From assembly GCA_050946575.1 (NCBI GenBank), contig JBMNVB010000001.1, positions 62,001 through 126,000 of the forward strand: a stretch of 64,000 nucleotides of DNA, given 5' to 3'. Under the pieces are notes generated by a model. The model did not search any database, was not told the origin of the DNA, and saw only the letters and a program-made list of their open reading frames with translations. The position numbers and the translations under genes were made by a program. Below, piece by piece: positions 52,362-60,372 of this stretch (positions within the stretch are counted from its first letter, which is position 1; every line of letters starts with the position of its first letter). The DNA comes from JALCRY01 sp050946575 (GTDB lineage: Bacteria > Bacillota > Clostridia > Peptostreptococcales > Anaerovoracaceae).

Positions 52362-52990
52362 TTTTCCTCTCCTTCTACCTGCTCAGCAAGCCTTTCGACC
52401 ATGTCAGTGATCGCTTTTGTCTGGAATTTATAACTTGATTTATTCGCGATGAATCTCGCGCTTATATCCTTGAACGCGTCAAGCACTTCAAGGTTGTTCG
52501 CCTTCAGCGTATTGCCCGTTTCCACGATATCGACTATCACATCCGACAGCCCGGTGATCGGTCCGAGCTCTATGCTGCCGCGCAGGTATATTATCTCCAT
52601 GTCGCGGCTTTTGTCGCTGTAATAATGCTTTGCGACGTTCACGTATTTTGTGGCAACGCGCAGCGTCCTGTTCCTGTCCTCTCTGTATCCCTTCGGCGCC
52701 GCGACGCACATCCTGCATTTCCCGACTCCGAGATCCAGGAGTTCATAGACGTCCGGTTCCTCCTCGAGAAGGATGTCTTTCCCGACGATCCCCACGTCCG
52801 CCGCATGATGCTCCACATACACCTGCACGTCTCCCGGCTTCACAAGAAAGAACCGGAGTCCCTTCTTCTTATTCTCTATAACAAGCTCTCTGTTTATGTC
52901 ATTATACGCCGGACAGTCGAACCCCGCTTTCTCGAACATCGAATACACGGAGTCTCCGAGCCGTCCCTTCGGCAATGCTATGTTCAGCAT
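52358..52990 (-). CDS. hisG: ATP phosphoribosyltransferase, short form
   Basis: First step of histidine synthesis (210 aa). LNIALPKGRLGDSVYSMFEKAG and DVGIVGKDILLEE are the family blocks, and the PRPP loop is DVIVDIVETGNTLKANNL. It lacks the C-terminal regulatory domain of the long form and so needs HisZ, encoded 1 bp upstream. Confidence 0.96.
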   Translation of the reverse strand: MLNIALPKGRLGDSVYSMFEKAGFDCPAYNDINRELVIENKKKGLRFFLVKPGDVQVYVEHHAADVGIVGKDILLEEEPDVYELLDLGVGKCRMCVAAPKGYREDRNRTLRVATKYVNVAKHYYSDKSRDMEIIYLRGSIELGPITGLSDVIVDIVETGNTLKANNLEVLDAFKDISARFIANKSSYKFQTKAITDMVERLAEQVEGEEK

Positions 52991-52991
52991 G

Positions 52992-54113
52992 TCACTTTTC
53001 CTTCCTTACAAGTTCTCCGTTTTTCATCCTCGCGACTTCTCCGAACTTCATTCCCTTCGGCCTCGTCCGTTCGGTCATCACGCTGAGCCCCTGCTTCCTG
53101 AGGGACGCCGCCGCCTTCGCGATTTTTACCGGATCTTCGTTCTTTCCGTACAGCAGCAGCACATCCGCGTCGTTCCCCGGCTTCTCGCGCGCCATCTGCG
53201 AAAGCTCGCTCAGATACAGCCCGAAACCGATCGCGCCGCATTGCTTCCCGAACTTCTTCATCGCTTCGTCGTACTGCCCTCCGGACAGCACCTGCCTCCC
53301 CAGCTGCCTGAAGAACCCGCGGAATATTATCCCGTTGTAGTACACTGTGTCATGAACGAGAGAAAGATCCACCTGCACGTTCGCGCCCGCGCCCATGGCG
53401 CGCATTATCTCATATACCCGCAGGATCTGATCAAGGCCGCTCTGCATTGCTTCTGTCTTCACAAGCTTCGAAGCGCGTCTCACGGTCTGCCTGACCGGCC
53501 CGAACAGTGTCGGGATCACGGCGAGCTGCTCCGCGTCTTTCTGCGGAAGGCCGACCTTCTTCGCGACTTTGATTATCCCGGGAGCGTTCTTGCGCCGGAT
53601 GAGATTCAGGAAATGCACGTAATCGCCGATCTCGAGACGGAGGCTCTCCAGGAATCCCATGACGAAGCTCATATGCGACATTTCGAAGATGTATTCCGGA
53701 TCGATCAGCCTGAGCGTCTTGACCGCGAGCGACGTTGCCTCGGCAATGCCGTATTCGTCGACATTCCCCAGGTGCTCAAGTCCCATCTGTTCTATTTCCA
53801 CGAAATTTCTTCCCTCGCGGTCCTCGCGGCAGACGTTTTCTATATAGTAGAGCCGCTCGCTCGAATCAATGTTCGCATTCGTGTCCTTTATGATCGACAG
53901 TGTGACGTCGGGCTTGAACGCCATGAGCCGGCCGTCGAGATCCGTGAATGTCAGGACCTTGTCGCCGGTAATGAAATCCATGTTCGCGGCGTACAGATTG
54001 TACTCCTCGAACCTGCCCATCTTGTATTTTTTATACCCGTACTGCTCGTACAGGGCTCTTATTTCAAGTTCCGCCGCCTCCGCGGCAGTGAGATTCGCTT
54101 TCCGTTTTGCCAT
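52992..54113 (-). CDS. hisZ: ATP phosphoribosyltransferase regulatory subunit
   Basis: HisRS-like protein without tRNA-charging function that activates short HisG and confers histidine feedback (373 aa). DGRLMAFKPDVTLSIIKDTN and the class II-type core (FRGFFRQLGRQVLSGGQYD) are visible. The C-terminal anticodon-binding domain of true HisRS is missing. First gene of the operon; its start is about 470 nt from the nearest strong promoter. Confidence 0.93.
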   Translation of the reverse strand: MAKRKANLTAAEAAELEIRALYEQYGYKKYKMGRFEEYNLYAANMDFITGDKVLTFTDLDGRLMAFKPDVTLSIIKDTNANIDSSERLYYIENVCREDREGRNFVEIEQMGLEHLGNVDEYGIAEATSLAVKTLRLIDPEYIFEMSHMSFVMGFLESLRLEIGDYVHFLNLIRRKNAPGIIKVAKKVGLPQKDAEQLAVIPTLFGPVRQTVRRASKLVKTEAMQSGLDQILRVYEIMRAMGAGANVQVDLSLVHDTVYYNGIIFRGFFRQLGRQVLSGGQYDEAMKKFGKQCGAIGFGLYLSELSQMAREKPGNDADVLLLYGKNEDPVKIAKAAASLRKQGLSVMTERTRPKGMKFGEVARMKNGELVRKEK

Positions 54114-54346
54114 ATTCCTCTCTCTCTGTTCCAGTTTACTGCGCGGGTCCGGGCCTCATGCCGGGCCGGCGTTTCGCAATGCCTCATGATCACGGGCCCC
54201 GGGACCTCATGCTCCTGTGCCGGGCTGCCGGTCCTGCATGCCGGATCCGATGCCGCGGGCATGACCCGCGAACGGCCGCTTCCGGACTCTGTTCTATTGT
54301 ACAACAAAATCCGGATAATGTCTTAATCAATGCGCTGCGCCCTGCC

Positions 54347-54536
54347 GCGCGGGATGCGGACTGATCCGGCCGTGCGGTGGCGGACTGATCCTTCCGTGCG
54401 GTGGCGGACTGATCCTTCCGTGCGGGATCCGGACTTCCGGCCGTGCGGGATTCGAACTTCCGCCCGTGCGGGATGCGGACTTCCGGCCGCGCGGGATTCA
54501 AACTTCCGTCTGTGCGGAGTCCGGACTGATCCGGCC
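54347..54536. repeat. GC-rich minisatellite in the hisZ upstream region
   Basis: Eight head-to-tail units of 23-25 bp starting at 54347, 54372, 54396, 54420, 54443, 54466, 54489 and 54512. The common pattern is GTGCGGGATNCGGACTTCCG; two adjacent 24-bp units are identical. It lies between the promoter at 54587-54614 and hisZ. Open frames through it show no protein character. Confidence 0.85.
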
Positions 54537-54586
54537 GTGCGCTTTCGTGTGCTAAAGCGATAAATTGATAAAGTACTCGCCCTGAT

Positions 54587-54614
54587 ATTATAACACGCTG
54601 AAATGCCTTGTCAA
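54587..54614 (-). promoter_or_regulatory. Near-consensus promoter directed toward hisZ
   Basis: Minus strand: TTGACA (54614-54609), 16-bp spacer, extended -10 TGTTATAAT (54595-54587). It is the best promoter match in the window. A transcript starting near 54580 would cross the minisatellite before reaching hisZ at 54113. A weaker candidate -10, TACAAT, lies near 54300. Confidence 0.65.
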
Positions 54615-54820
54615 CAGACCGCGCGGCCGCCTGAAATGACCGCCGATGCGCTTTTGTTTCCGGCTTCTGTGACCCTGCACGCATCGGCGCACCTTTTAAG
54701 TATAGAAGGAACGCAGATGCAGCCATAACTCGGAATCCCTGAGCCGGAGCGCATCTGCGCACCGCTTTAAGCGGCGATGCGGGCCGCTTTTGCTCCGCCC
54801 CGGGACCCTGCGAAACGGAA

Positions 54821-55006
54821 AATGAGCAAATAAGGTGGGGATTTTTTCATATAGGAAATTCCCCCACCCTTTTTTGTGGGATACAGGCTCTGAAATTGCC
54901 TGATTTTGGAAAAACCGATTTTCTGCCCCGAACGAGGCCCTGAAAACGTTGGAAATCAGGTGGGGAGTTTTCAAATATCGAAATTACCCCACCTTATTTG
55001 CTCATT
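54821..55006 (-). repeat. 186-bp inverted-repeat element, copy E (reverse orientation)
   Basis: The ends are a perfect 20-bp inverted repeat, AATGAGCAAATAAGGTGGGG. Length equals that of the copies at 20.9-21.7 kb, but the inner order is reversed: CCCACCCTTTTTTGTGGG then AAAACGTTGGAAAT. Core sequence between the conserved parts has diverged strongly. It is flanked by unrelated GC-rich sequence. Confidence 0.88.
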
Positions 55007-55238
55007 CCTGTTCCGGCGGAGCCTGACATCCGGCCATCGCCCGGCCCTGCTGTCTCCTGACCGCCGACCAGCGCCCCTGTCCGCCGCCCTTTTCTCCTCT
55101 TCACCGGCCATCGCCCGCTCTCCCGTCACATGATCACCGGCCATCGCCCGGCCCCGCCGGCGTCCGCCCGCCTGCTCACCCCGCGGCCCGCATCGCCGCA
55201 CCCAGTACTGAGAACCGGTCCCCGTTCCCGCGCCGCTG

Positions 55239-55247
55239 TGCTATAAT
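55239..55247 (+). promoter_or_regulatory. Extended -10 promoter of the MFS gene
   Basis: TGCTATAAT without a recognisable -35; the start site would be near 55254, 30 nt before the start codon. Confidence 0.6.
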
Positions 55248-55283
55248 TATCCCTGTACAGTACCAGATCCACGGAGGCCTGTT

Positions 55284-56660
55284 TTGAAACACGAAGACAG
55301 TAAAAAAGAACAAAATCAGGAAAGCGGCGCGCTGAGGCCGGAAGACCGGTCCGGGGACCGGTGCTCCCACGGGGCCCCGCAGGACCCGGGTCCCGGGCTC
55401 CGGGACCCGCGGCACAGCGGCCCGGCGCAGGACACGAAGCCCCGGGCCAAAACCACACAGAACTCCGGCGCCCGGCTCTCTCAGGCCATGGTCTTCATTA
55501 TCCTGTTCGGGATCGTGAGCCTGTTCTCCGACATGACCCACGAAGGCGCATCAAGCATACGCGGAGTCTACCTCGCATTGCTGGGGGCGTCGGCCGGGAC
55601 GATCGGATTCGTGTCGGGGCTCGGCGAGCTCGTCGGGTATTCGATGCGCATCGTTTTCGGAAGGATCACGGACCGCACGAAGAAGTACTGGCCGATGGTC
55701 ATTGCCGGATATGTGATCGACATACTCGCAGTGCCGGCGCTCGCACTGGTAGGGAGGCACGGCTGGATCGCGGCCTGCGCCCTGCTCGTCATCCAGAAAA
55801 CAGGGAAAGCAATAAAAAAGCCCGCGAAGGACACGGTCATGTCGTTCGCGGCGTCGCAGGAAGGCGTCGGGAAAAGCTTCGGCATCCAGGAGCTGCTCGA
55901 CCAGATCGGAGCGTTCGCCGGACCGGTCATGCTGTATCTTGTGATGCTCCTTAAGACATCCGGCACGACGTTCGAAGTCTACCGCCTCTGTTTCGCGGTA
56001 CTCGCGATCCCGGGCGCGATAACACTCATCTTCCTGATCCTCACGCGCCGGAAATTCCCTGAGCCGGAAAAATTCGAACCGGAGCCGGAAGAATACGTTC
56101 CGTTCAAAATGAAGAAAGAATTCATATTCTACATCGCCGGGATCAGCGTATTCGCGTTCGGATTCATTGATTATTCGATAGTCATCATGCACGTCTCGAA
56201 GTCATACACAAGCATCATTAGCGGAGACGTTATCCCGCTGTTTTATGCGGCGGCAATGCTGGTCGACGCTGTTTCGGCTCTCCTGTTCGGCATACTTTAC
56301 GACAGACACGGGGTCAGAGTTCTCGCGCTGGCGTCACTCGTCACCGCCCCGTTCCCGATCCTTCTGTTCAGTATGCGCTCGGTCCCTGTCCTCATGACCG
56401 GCATCGCTCTCTGGGGGATCGGCATGGGCGCACAGGAATCGATCATGAAGGCGGCTGTAACGACAATGATCCCGAAATCCAGCCGTGCGACCGGATACGG
56501 GATCTTTGAATGCTCGTTCGGTATTTTCTGGTTCCTCGGGAGCTGGCTGCTCGGATCGCTGTATGACATCAGCATCACCGCTATGATAGCGGTCTCCGTT
56601 TCGGCCCAGCTCGCATCGATACCGTTCTATTTCATCTCCGCTTCGAAAAAGAAGCACTGA
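55284..56660 (+). CDS. Major facilitator superfamily transporter
   Basis: 458-aa secondary transporter with about 11-12 membrane helices. The loop GRITDRTKKYW after the second helix is the MFS motif A. A hydrophilic Glu/Pro/Gly/Arg-rich N-terminal tail of about 65 residues precedes the first helix (LSQAMVFIILFG). The TTG start at 55284 is backed by GGAGG at 8-nt spacing; a start at Met69 would remove the tail. Substrate unknown. It ends 2 bp from the convergent relQ. Confidence 0.87.
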   Translation: MKHEDSKKEQNQESGALRPEDRSGDRCSHGAPQDPGPGLRDPRHSGPAQDTKPRAKTTQNSGARLSQAMVFIILFGIVSLFSDMTHEGASSIRGVYLALLGASAGTIGFVSGLGELVGYSMRIVFGRITDRTKKYWPMVIAGYVIDILAVPALALVGRHGWIAACALLVIQKTGKAIKKPAKDTVMSFAASQEGVGKSFGIQELLDQIGAFAGPVMLYLVMLLKTSGTTFEVYRLCFAVLAIPGAITLIFLILTRRKFPEPEKFEPEPEEYVPFKMKKEFIFYIAGISVFAFGFIDYSIVIMHVSKSYTSIISGDVIPLFYAAAMLVDAVSALLFGILYDRHGVRVLALASLVTAPFPILLFSMRSVPVLMTGIALWGIGMGAQESIMKAAVTTMIPKSSRATGYGIFECSFGIFWFLGSWLLGSLYDISITAMIAVSVSAQLASIPFYFISASKKKH

Positions 56661-56662
56661 GA

Positions 56663-57343
56663 TCACTTTTTTTCAAGTGCCTTCTTTCCGCTGTGGATGC
56701 GGTTCATCGTGAGGTCGACCGCGGCAAGCTGCGACGCGCACATTTTGAGGTCCGCCGCGTCCGCATCGCTGACCCCGCCTTCGCGCTTGTACTTCAGCTC
56801 GTGCTCGAGGCTCGCCCACGTATCCATCGCGATCGTCCTGATCTGGATCTCGACCGGCACTTTTTCGACGCGCTCTATCTGGAAAACCGGGATCAGGACT
56901 ATCAGATGAAGGCTCCGGTAGCCGCTCGGCTTCGGATTCATGATGTAATCCTTCTCGCGGACCAGCTCGACGTCCGACTGCTGGAGCAGCAGCCTCTCGA
57001 TCATATACACGTCCTCAAGATAATTGCAGATGACCCTTACGCCGGCAATGTCCGTGATCTTCCGGATGTTCTCCATCCTGAAATCATATCCCTTTTTCGT
57101 CAGCTTGGTGAACGTACTCTGTATCGACTTTACGCGCGACTCCATGTGATGGATCGGGCTGTACCCGCGCTTCGCGTGGAACTCGTCATCCAGTATCTCG
57201 AGCTTCGTGCTCACCTCCCGGATCGCGGAATGATAAAGATTCCGCATCAGCATGAACTGCTGCGCCTCGTCTGCGACCTCGCGGAGCTCCGGCGGCAGGC
57301 TGTCCACATCAATACCGATATCCTCTTTTTTCTCAAGTATCAT
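56663..57343 (-). CDS. relQ: Small alarmone synthetase (GTP pyrophosphokinase)
   Basis: Makes (p)ppGpp from ATP and GDP/GTP (226 aa, RelA/SpoT synthetase domain only). Diagnostic parts: HHMESRVKSIQSTFTKL, KITDIAGVRVICNYLEDVY, KPSGYRSLHLIV and the Glu-containing VEIQIRTIAMDTWASLEHEL. It has no hydrolase or regulatory domains, as in RelQ/YjbM. GGAGG precedes the ATG. A minus-strand TATAAT (57368-57363), preceded by GTAG as at glgA, is the probable -10. Confidence 0.93.
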   Translation of the reverse strand: MILEKKEDIGIDVDSLPPELREVADEAQQFMLMRNLYHSAIREVSTKLEILDDEFHAKRGYSPIHHMESRVKSIQSTFTKLTKKGYDFRMENIRKITDIAGVRVICNYLEDVYMIERLLLQQSDVELVREKDYIMNPKPSGYRSLHLIVLIPVFQIERVEKVPVEIQIRTIAMDTWASLEHELKYKREGGVSDADAADLKMCASQLAAVDLTMNRIHSGKKALEKK

Positions 57344-57401
57344 TTCGTGCCTCCATGCATTGATTATACTACCACACCTTTAAAAAACCTCAATACTGTG
57401 A

Positions 57402-57923
57402 TCACGTGATGTCTATCTGACACGACCTCATGGTCTCGAGCGCGGCTTCATGCTTTTCCGGCGTGACTCCCGCGCAGCAATGCGGATCGACCGAGATATG
57501 AGTTTCCGGCAGGAACGCCTTCAGCAGTTCCGCATTGGATACGACGCAGATGTCCGTGCAGAGCCCGGCCAGTTCGATCTCTATCTCTTCGCCGCCTGCG
57601 ATCCTCTTCATTTCCTGCGCCAGTTCGACCGACCCGAACCCGGGCTTGTCGATCACATGAGATCCCGGCACGTATTCTTCGATCTCCGGAACGAGCTGCC
57701 AGCCCGGCGTTCCCTTTATGCAATGCTCAACGGGCAGGTTCCGCCCTTCCTGCGTTTTGAGGTAATCGGGTCCGTGCGTGTCCCGCGTGGCCCAGACGTC
57801 CTCCGGCGGATAAGACCGCATCTTTTCGATGACCGCCGGCACGATGCCCTCAGCTTCCTTCGTTCCGAGAGACCCGTCAATAAAATCTTTCTGCATGTCG
57901 ATAATGATCAGAATCTTTCTCAT
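57402..57923 (-). CDS. Isochorismatase-fold cysteine hydrolase (nicotinamidase-like)
   Basis: 173-aa amidohydrolase. The triad Asp is in LIIIDMQKDFIDGSLG, Lys in VIDKPGFGSVEL and Cys in LAGLCTDICVVSNA. The metal ligands typical of nicotinamidase (DxH) appear as RDTHGPDY. Nicotinamidase is the closest guess. The ATG at 57921-57923 is used; a GTG three codons earlier is an alternative. Confidence 0.88.
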   Translation of the reverse strand: MRKILIIIDMQKDFIDGSLGTKEAEGIVPAVIEKMRSYPPEDVWATRDTHGPDYLKTQEGRNLPVEHCIKGTPGWQLVPEIEEYVPGSHVIDKPGFGSVELAQEMKRIAGGEEIEIELAGLCTDICVVSNAELLKAFLPETHISVDPHCCAGVTPEKHEAALETMRSCQIDIT

Positions 57924-57993
57924 GATACCCACCGTCCTTAACTGTATTCTAACCGAAAATACCGCTCATGTAAAAACCGGGTCGCATCTTCTA

Positions 57994-58022
57994 TTGACAT
58001 CTTCAGCGGCCCGGAGTAGTAT
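57994..58022 (+). promoter_or_regulatory. Promoter of the marR-ABC operon
   Basis: Perfect TTGACA (57994-57999), 17-bp spacer, TAGTAT (58017-58022). The dyad at 58024-58037 sits on the expected start site. Confidence 0.7.
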
Positions 58023-58023
58023 G

Positions 58024-58037
58024 GTTGTCGCGGCAAC
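58024..58037. promoter_or_regulatory. Probable MarR operator
   Basis: GTTGTCGCGGCAAC is a 14-bp dyad with one mismatched pair, directly after the -10 box. MarR proteins commonly bind such dyads in their own promoter. Confidence 0.55.
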
Positions 58038-58093
58038 GGTTTTCCGGGCAACTGTCCCGGCGGGAGCCGCAATTACAATGAAAGGGAGCATTG

Positions 58094-58630
58094 ATGGGAA
58101 AGCACAGTATTTTCGGAACGACCTCCATCCTCTACCGCTGTTCGAAGAAATATTTCACGCGCGGGGAGGAAATCCTGAGGTTCAGGGAATGCCACCCGCC
58201 GTATCTGATGGCGGTGGCCGAGAATGAAGGATGCGATCAGGAAACGATCGCGAATTATACGCATATAAACAAGGGCCGGGTCGCGAAGGTCCTGAGCGGG
58301 CTCGAGGATCTCGGGTACATCAGACGCGAGCATCCAGAGGGGGACCGGCGCAGGAACCTTATCTACCTTACAGACAAGGGGCGCGAAACGATCCCGCGTC
58401 TCCATAAATTCGAAGACGACTTCAACGAGATAATAACCAGGGGAATGAGCGACGAGCAGAAAGAGGACTTCATGGCGCTGCTCAGTATCGCCGCGTTCAA
58501 CGCGCTTACCGAGATGGACGTCTGCCCTCCGCCGCAGCTTGAGCAGGCGCTCGCGGAGGACGTCCGGAAAATGTCGGGCAGAGCGGCCGCGGGATCTGCG
58601 GCCGGAGCCGGAAAGGAGGATGCGGAATGA
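58094..58630 (+). CDS. MarR family transcriptional regulator
   Basis: 178-aa winged-HTH repressor. The recognition region CDQETIANYTHINKGRVAKVLSGL and the wing IRREHPEGDRRRNLIYLT are standard MarR (about residues 53-98). It has an Ala/Gly-rich C-terminal tail. ATG at 58094 follows AGGGAG. The 4-bp overlap with the first ABC gene and the operator at its promoter indicate self-regulation and control of the exporter. Confidence 0.93.
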   Translation: MGKHSIFGTTSILYRCSKKYFTRGEEILRFRECHPPYLMAVAENEGCDQETIANYTHINKGRVAKVLSGLEDLGYIRREHPEGDRRRNLIYLTDKGRETIPRLHKFEDDFNEIITRGMSDEQKEDFMALLSIAAFNALTEMDVCPPPQLEQALAEDVRKMSGRAAAGSAAGAGKEDAE

Positions 58631-60372
58631 AAACAGTCATGAGATATTACCGGCACTATATCCCGATGATCCTGTGCATCGTGGTCCTGCTGTTCGGTCA
58701 GGCCATGTGCGAGCTGTCGCTGCCGGGCTACATGTCCGACATCATAAACAACGGTATCGTGAAGCAGGACATGGACTACATATACCGCATCGGGAAAATA
58801 ATGATCATTGTCGCCGCGTGCTCCGCCGCGCTCTCGATAAGCGGGAACGGATTCGGCACCAGAGTCGCGGCGTTCACGGCTCGGGATATAAGGGGCGCGC
58901 TCTTCAGGCGCGTCACGGACTTCTCGACCGCGGACCTCGACAGATTCTCGACCGCGTCGCTCATAACGAGATCCACGAACGACGTGCAGAACCTGCAGCA
59001 GACGACAGTCATGGGACTCAGGTTCCTCATATTCGCGCCGTGCATGGGCGTCGGAGCATTGATAAAGGCGTTCAATACGAGCCCGTCGCTCACATGGACG
59101 ATCGCTCTCGGCCTCGTCGCGACGCTGCTTACGATGGTCGTGGTCTTCGTCGCGGTAATGCCGAAGTTCAAGGTCCTCCAGTCGAAGCTCGACCGCCTGA
59201 ACCTCATCGTCAAGGAGCGGCTCGAGGGCCTGCTCGTGATCCGCGCGTTCAACACCGAGGCGCTCGAGGAGGACCGCTACGACGGGGCGAACAAAGACCT
59301 CACGAGGATCAATATCTTCGTGAACCGCGCGATGGCCGTGATGTTCCCGGGCATGACGCTGATCATGAACCTTATGGGCGTGCTCATAGTCTACGCCGGC
59401 GCTCACCTCGTCGGCAGCGACGCAATGATGATCGGGAACATCCTCGCATTCCTGCAATATGCGATGCACGTTATCATGTCGTTCCTGTTCATCACGATGA
59501 TGTTCATCATGATCCCGCGCGCGGTCGTGTCGGGAAACAGGATCGGCGAAGTGCTCGACAGAGAGCCGTCGGTCGGGGATCCGGAGGGACCCGCCGAAGT
59601 GAATCAATGCATTGATTCCTGCGCCGTCGAGTTCGATAACGTGTCGTTTTCTTATCCAGACTCGTCAGAGCTCACGCTTGACGGGATATCATTCACGGCG
59701 GAACCGGGCAGGACGACCGCCGTCATCGGGGCCACGGGTTCCGGAAAAACGACGCTCGTCTCCCTCATTCCGAGGTTCTACGACGTGACCGGCGGCTCCG
59801 TCAGGGTCGGCGGGATCGACGTCAGGGACATGACGCAGAAGGATCTGCGCGACCTGATCGGATTCGTGCCCCAGAAGAGTTTCCTGTTCTCCGGCACGAT
59901 CAGCTCAAATCTCGAATACGGAAAGAATGACGCGAGCGAGCAGGACATGCTGGAGGCGTGTGAGACGGCGCAGGCAATGGAGTTCATCAAAGACATGCCG
60001 GCCGGGTTCGATACGCCGGTGTCCCAGGGCGGGACGAGCGTGTCCGGCGGACAGAAGCAGAGGATATCCATCGCCCGCGCATTGATAAAAAAGCCGCCCG
60101 TGTATGTCTTCGACGACAGTTTCTCCGCGCTCGACATGAAGACAGACTCGGCGCTGAGGCGTGCGCTGCGCGAAAGGATGAGCGGAGCCGCTGTGATTAT
60201 AGTATCGCAGAGGATTAACACGATAATGGACGCGGACAATATAATCGTGCTCGACGAAGGCAGGATAGCCGGGACGGGCACGCACCGCGAGCTGCTTAAG
60301 AGCTGCAGGGTCTATAAGGAGATAGCGCTGTCGCAGCTGAGCGAAGAAGAACTGAGAAGGGAGGGCGCGTGA
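58627..60372 (+). CDS. ABC exporter half-transporter, degenerate-site subunit
   Basis: 581-aa half-transporter: six-helix type IV exporter domain (about residues 1-310) and ATPase domain (about 330-575). Walker A GATGSGKTTL starts near residue 368 and the signature is VSGGQKQRISIARAL. After the Walker B Asp496 the catalytic Glu is replaced by Asp497 (VFDDSFSAL). That marks the non-canonical half of a heterodimer such as BmrC/LmrC-type exporters. It overlaps marR and the next gene by 4 bp each. Confidence 0.93.
   Translation: MKTVMRYYRHYIPMILCIVVLLFGQAMCELSLPGYMSDIINNGIVKQDMDYIYRIGKIMIIVAACSAALSISGNGFGTRVAAFTARDIRGALFRRVTDFSTADLDRFSTASLITRSTNDVQNLQQTTVMGLRFLIFAPCMGVGALIKAFNTSPSLTWTIALGLVATLLTMVVVFVAVMPKFKVLQSKLDRLNLIVKERLEGLLVIRAFNTEALEEDRYDGANKDLTRINIFVNRAMAVMFPGMTLIMNLMGVLIVYAGAHLVGSDAMMIGNILAFLQYAMHVIMSFLFITMMFIMIPRAVVSGNRIGEVLDREPSVGDPEGPAEVNQCIDSCAVEFDNVSFSYPDSSELTLDGISFTAEPGRTTAVIGATGSGKTTLVSLIPRFYDVTGGSVRVGGIDVRDMTQKDLRDLIGFVPQKSFLFSGTISSNLEYGKNDASEQDMLEACETAQAMEFIKDMPAGFDTPVSQGGTSVSGGQKQRISIARALIKKPPVYVFDDSFSALDMKTDSALRRALRERMSGAAVIIVSQRINTIMDADNIIVLDEGRIAGTGTHRELLKSCRVYKEIALSQLSEEELRREGA

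Noticed and set aside
54347..54536. tRNA-like T-arm words (GTTCGAATCCCG) in the minisatellite
   Set aside because: They recur as part of the 23-bp repeat and no acceptor or anticodon stem accompanies them.
54114..54600. T-box riboswitch upstream of hisZ
   Set aside because: No AGGGTGGNACCGCG-like T-box sequence and no terminator with a T run in the leader.
54190..54762. 190-residue minus-strand open frame across the minisatellite
   Set aside because: Repetitive Arg/Pro/Ser-rich translation with no ribosome site; it ends within the hisZ leader.
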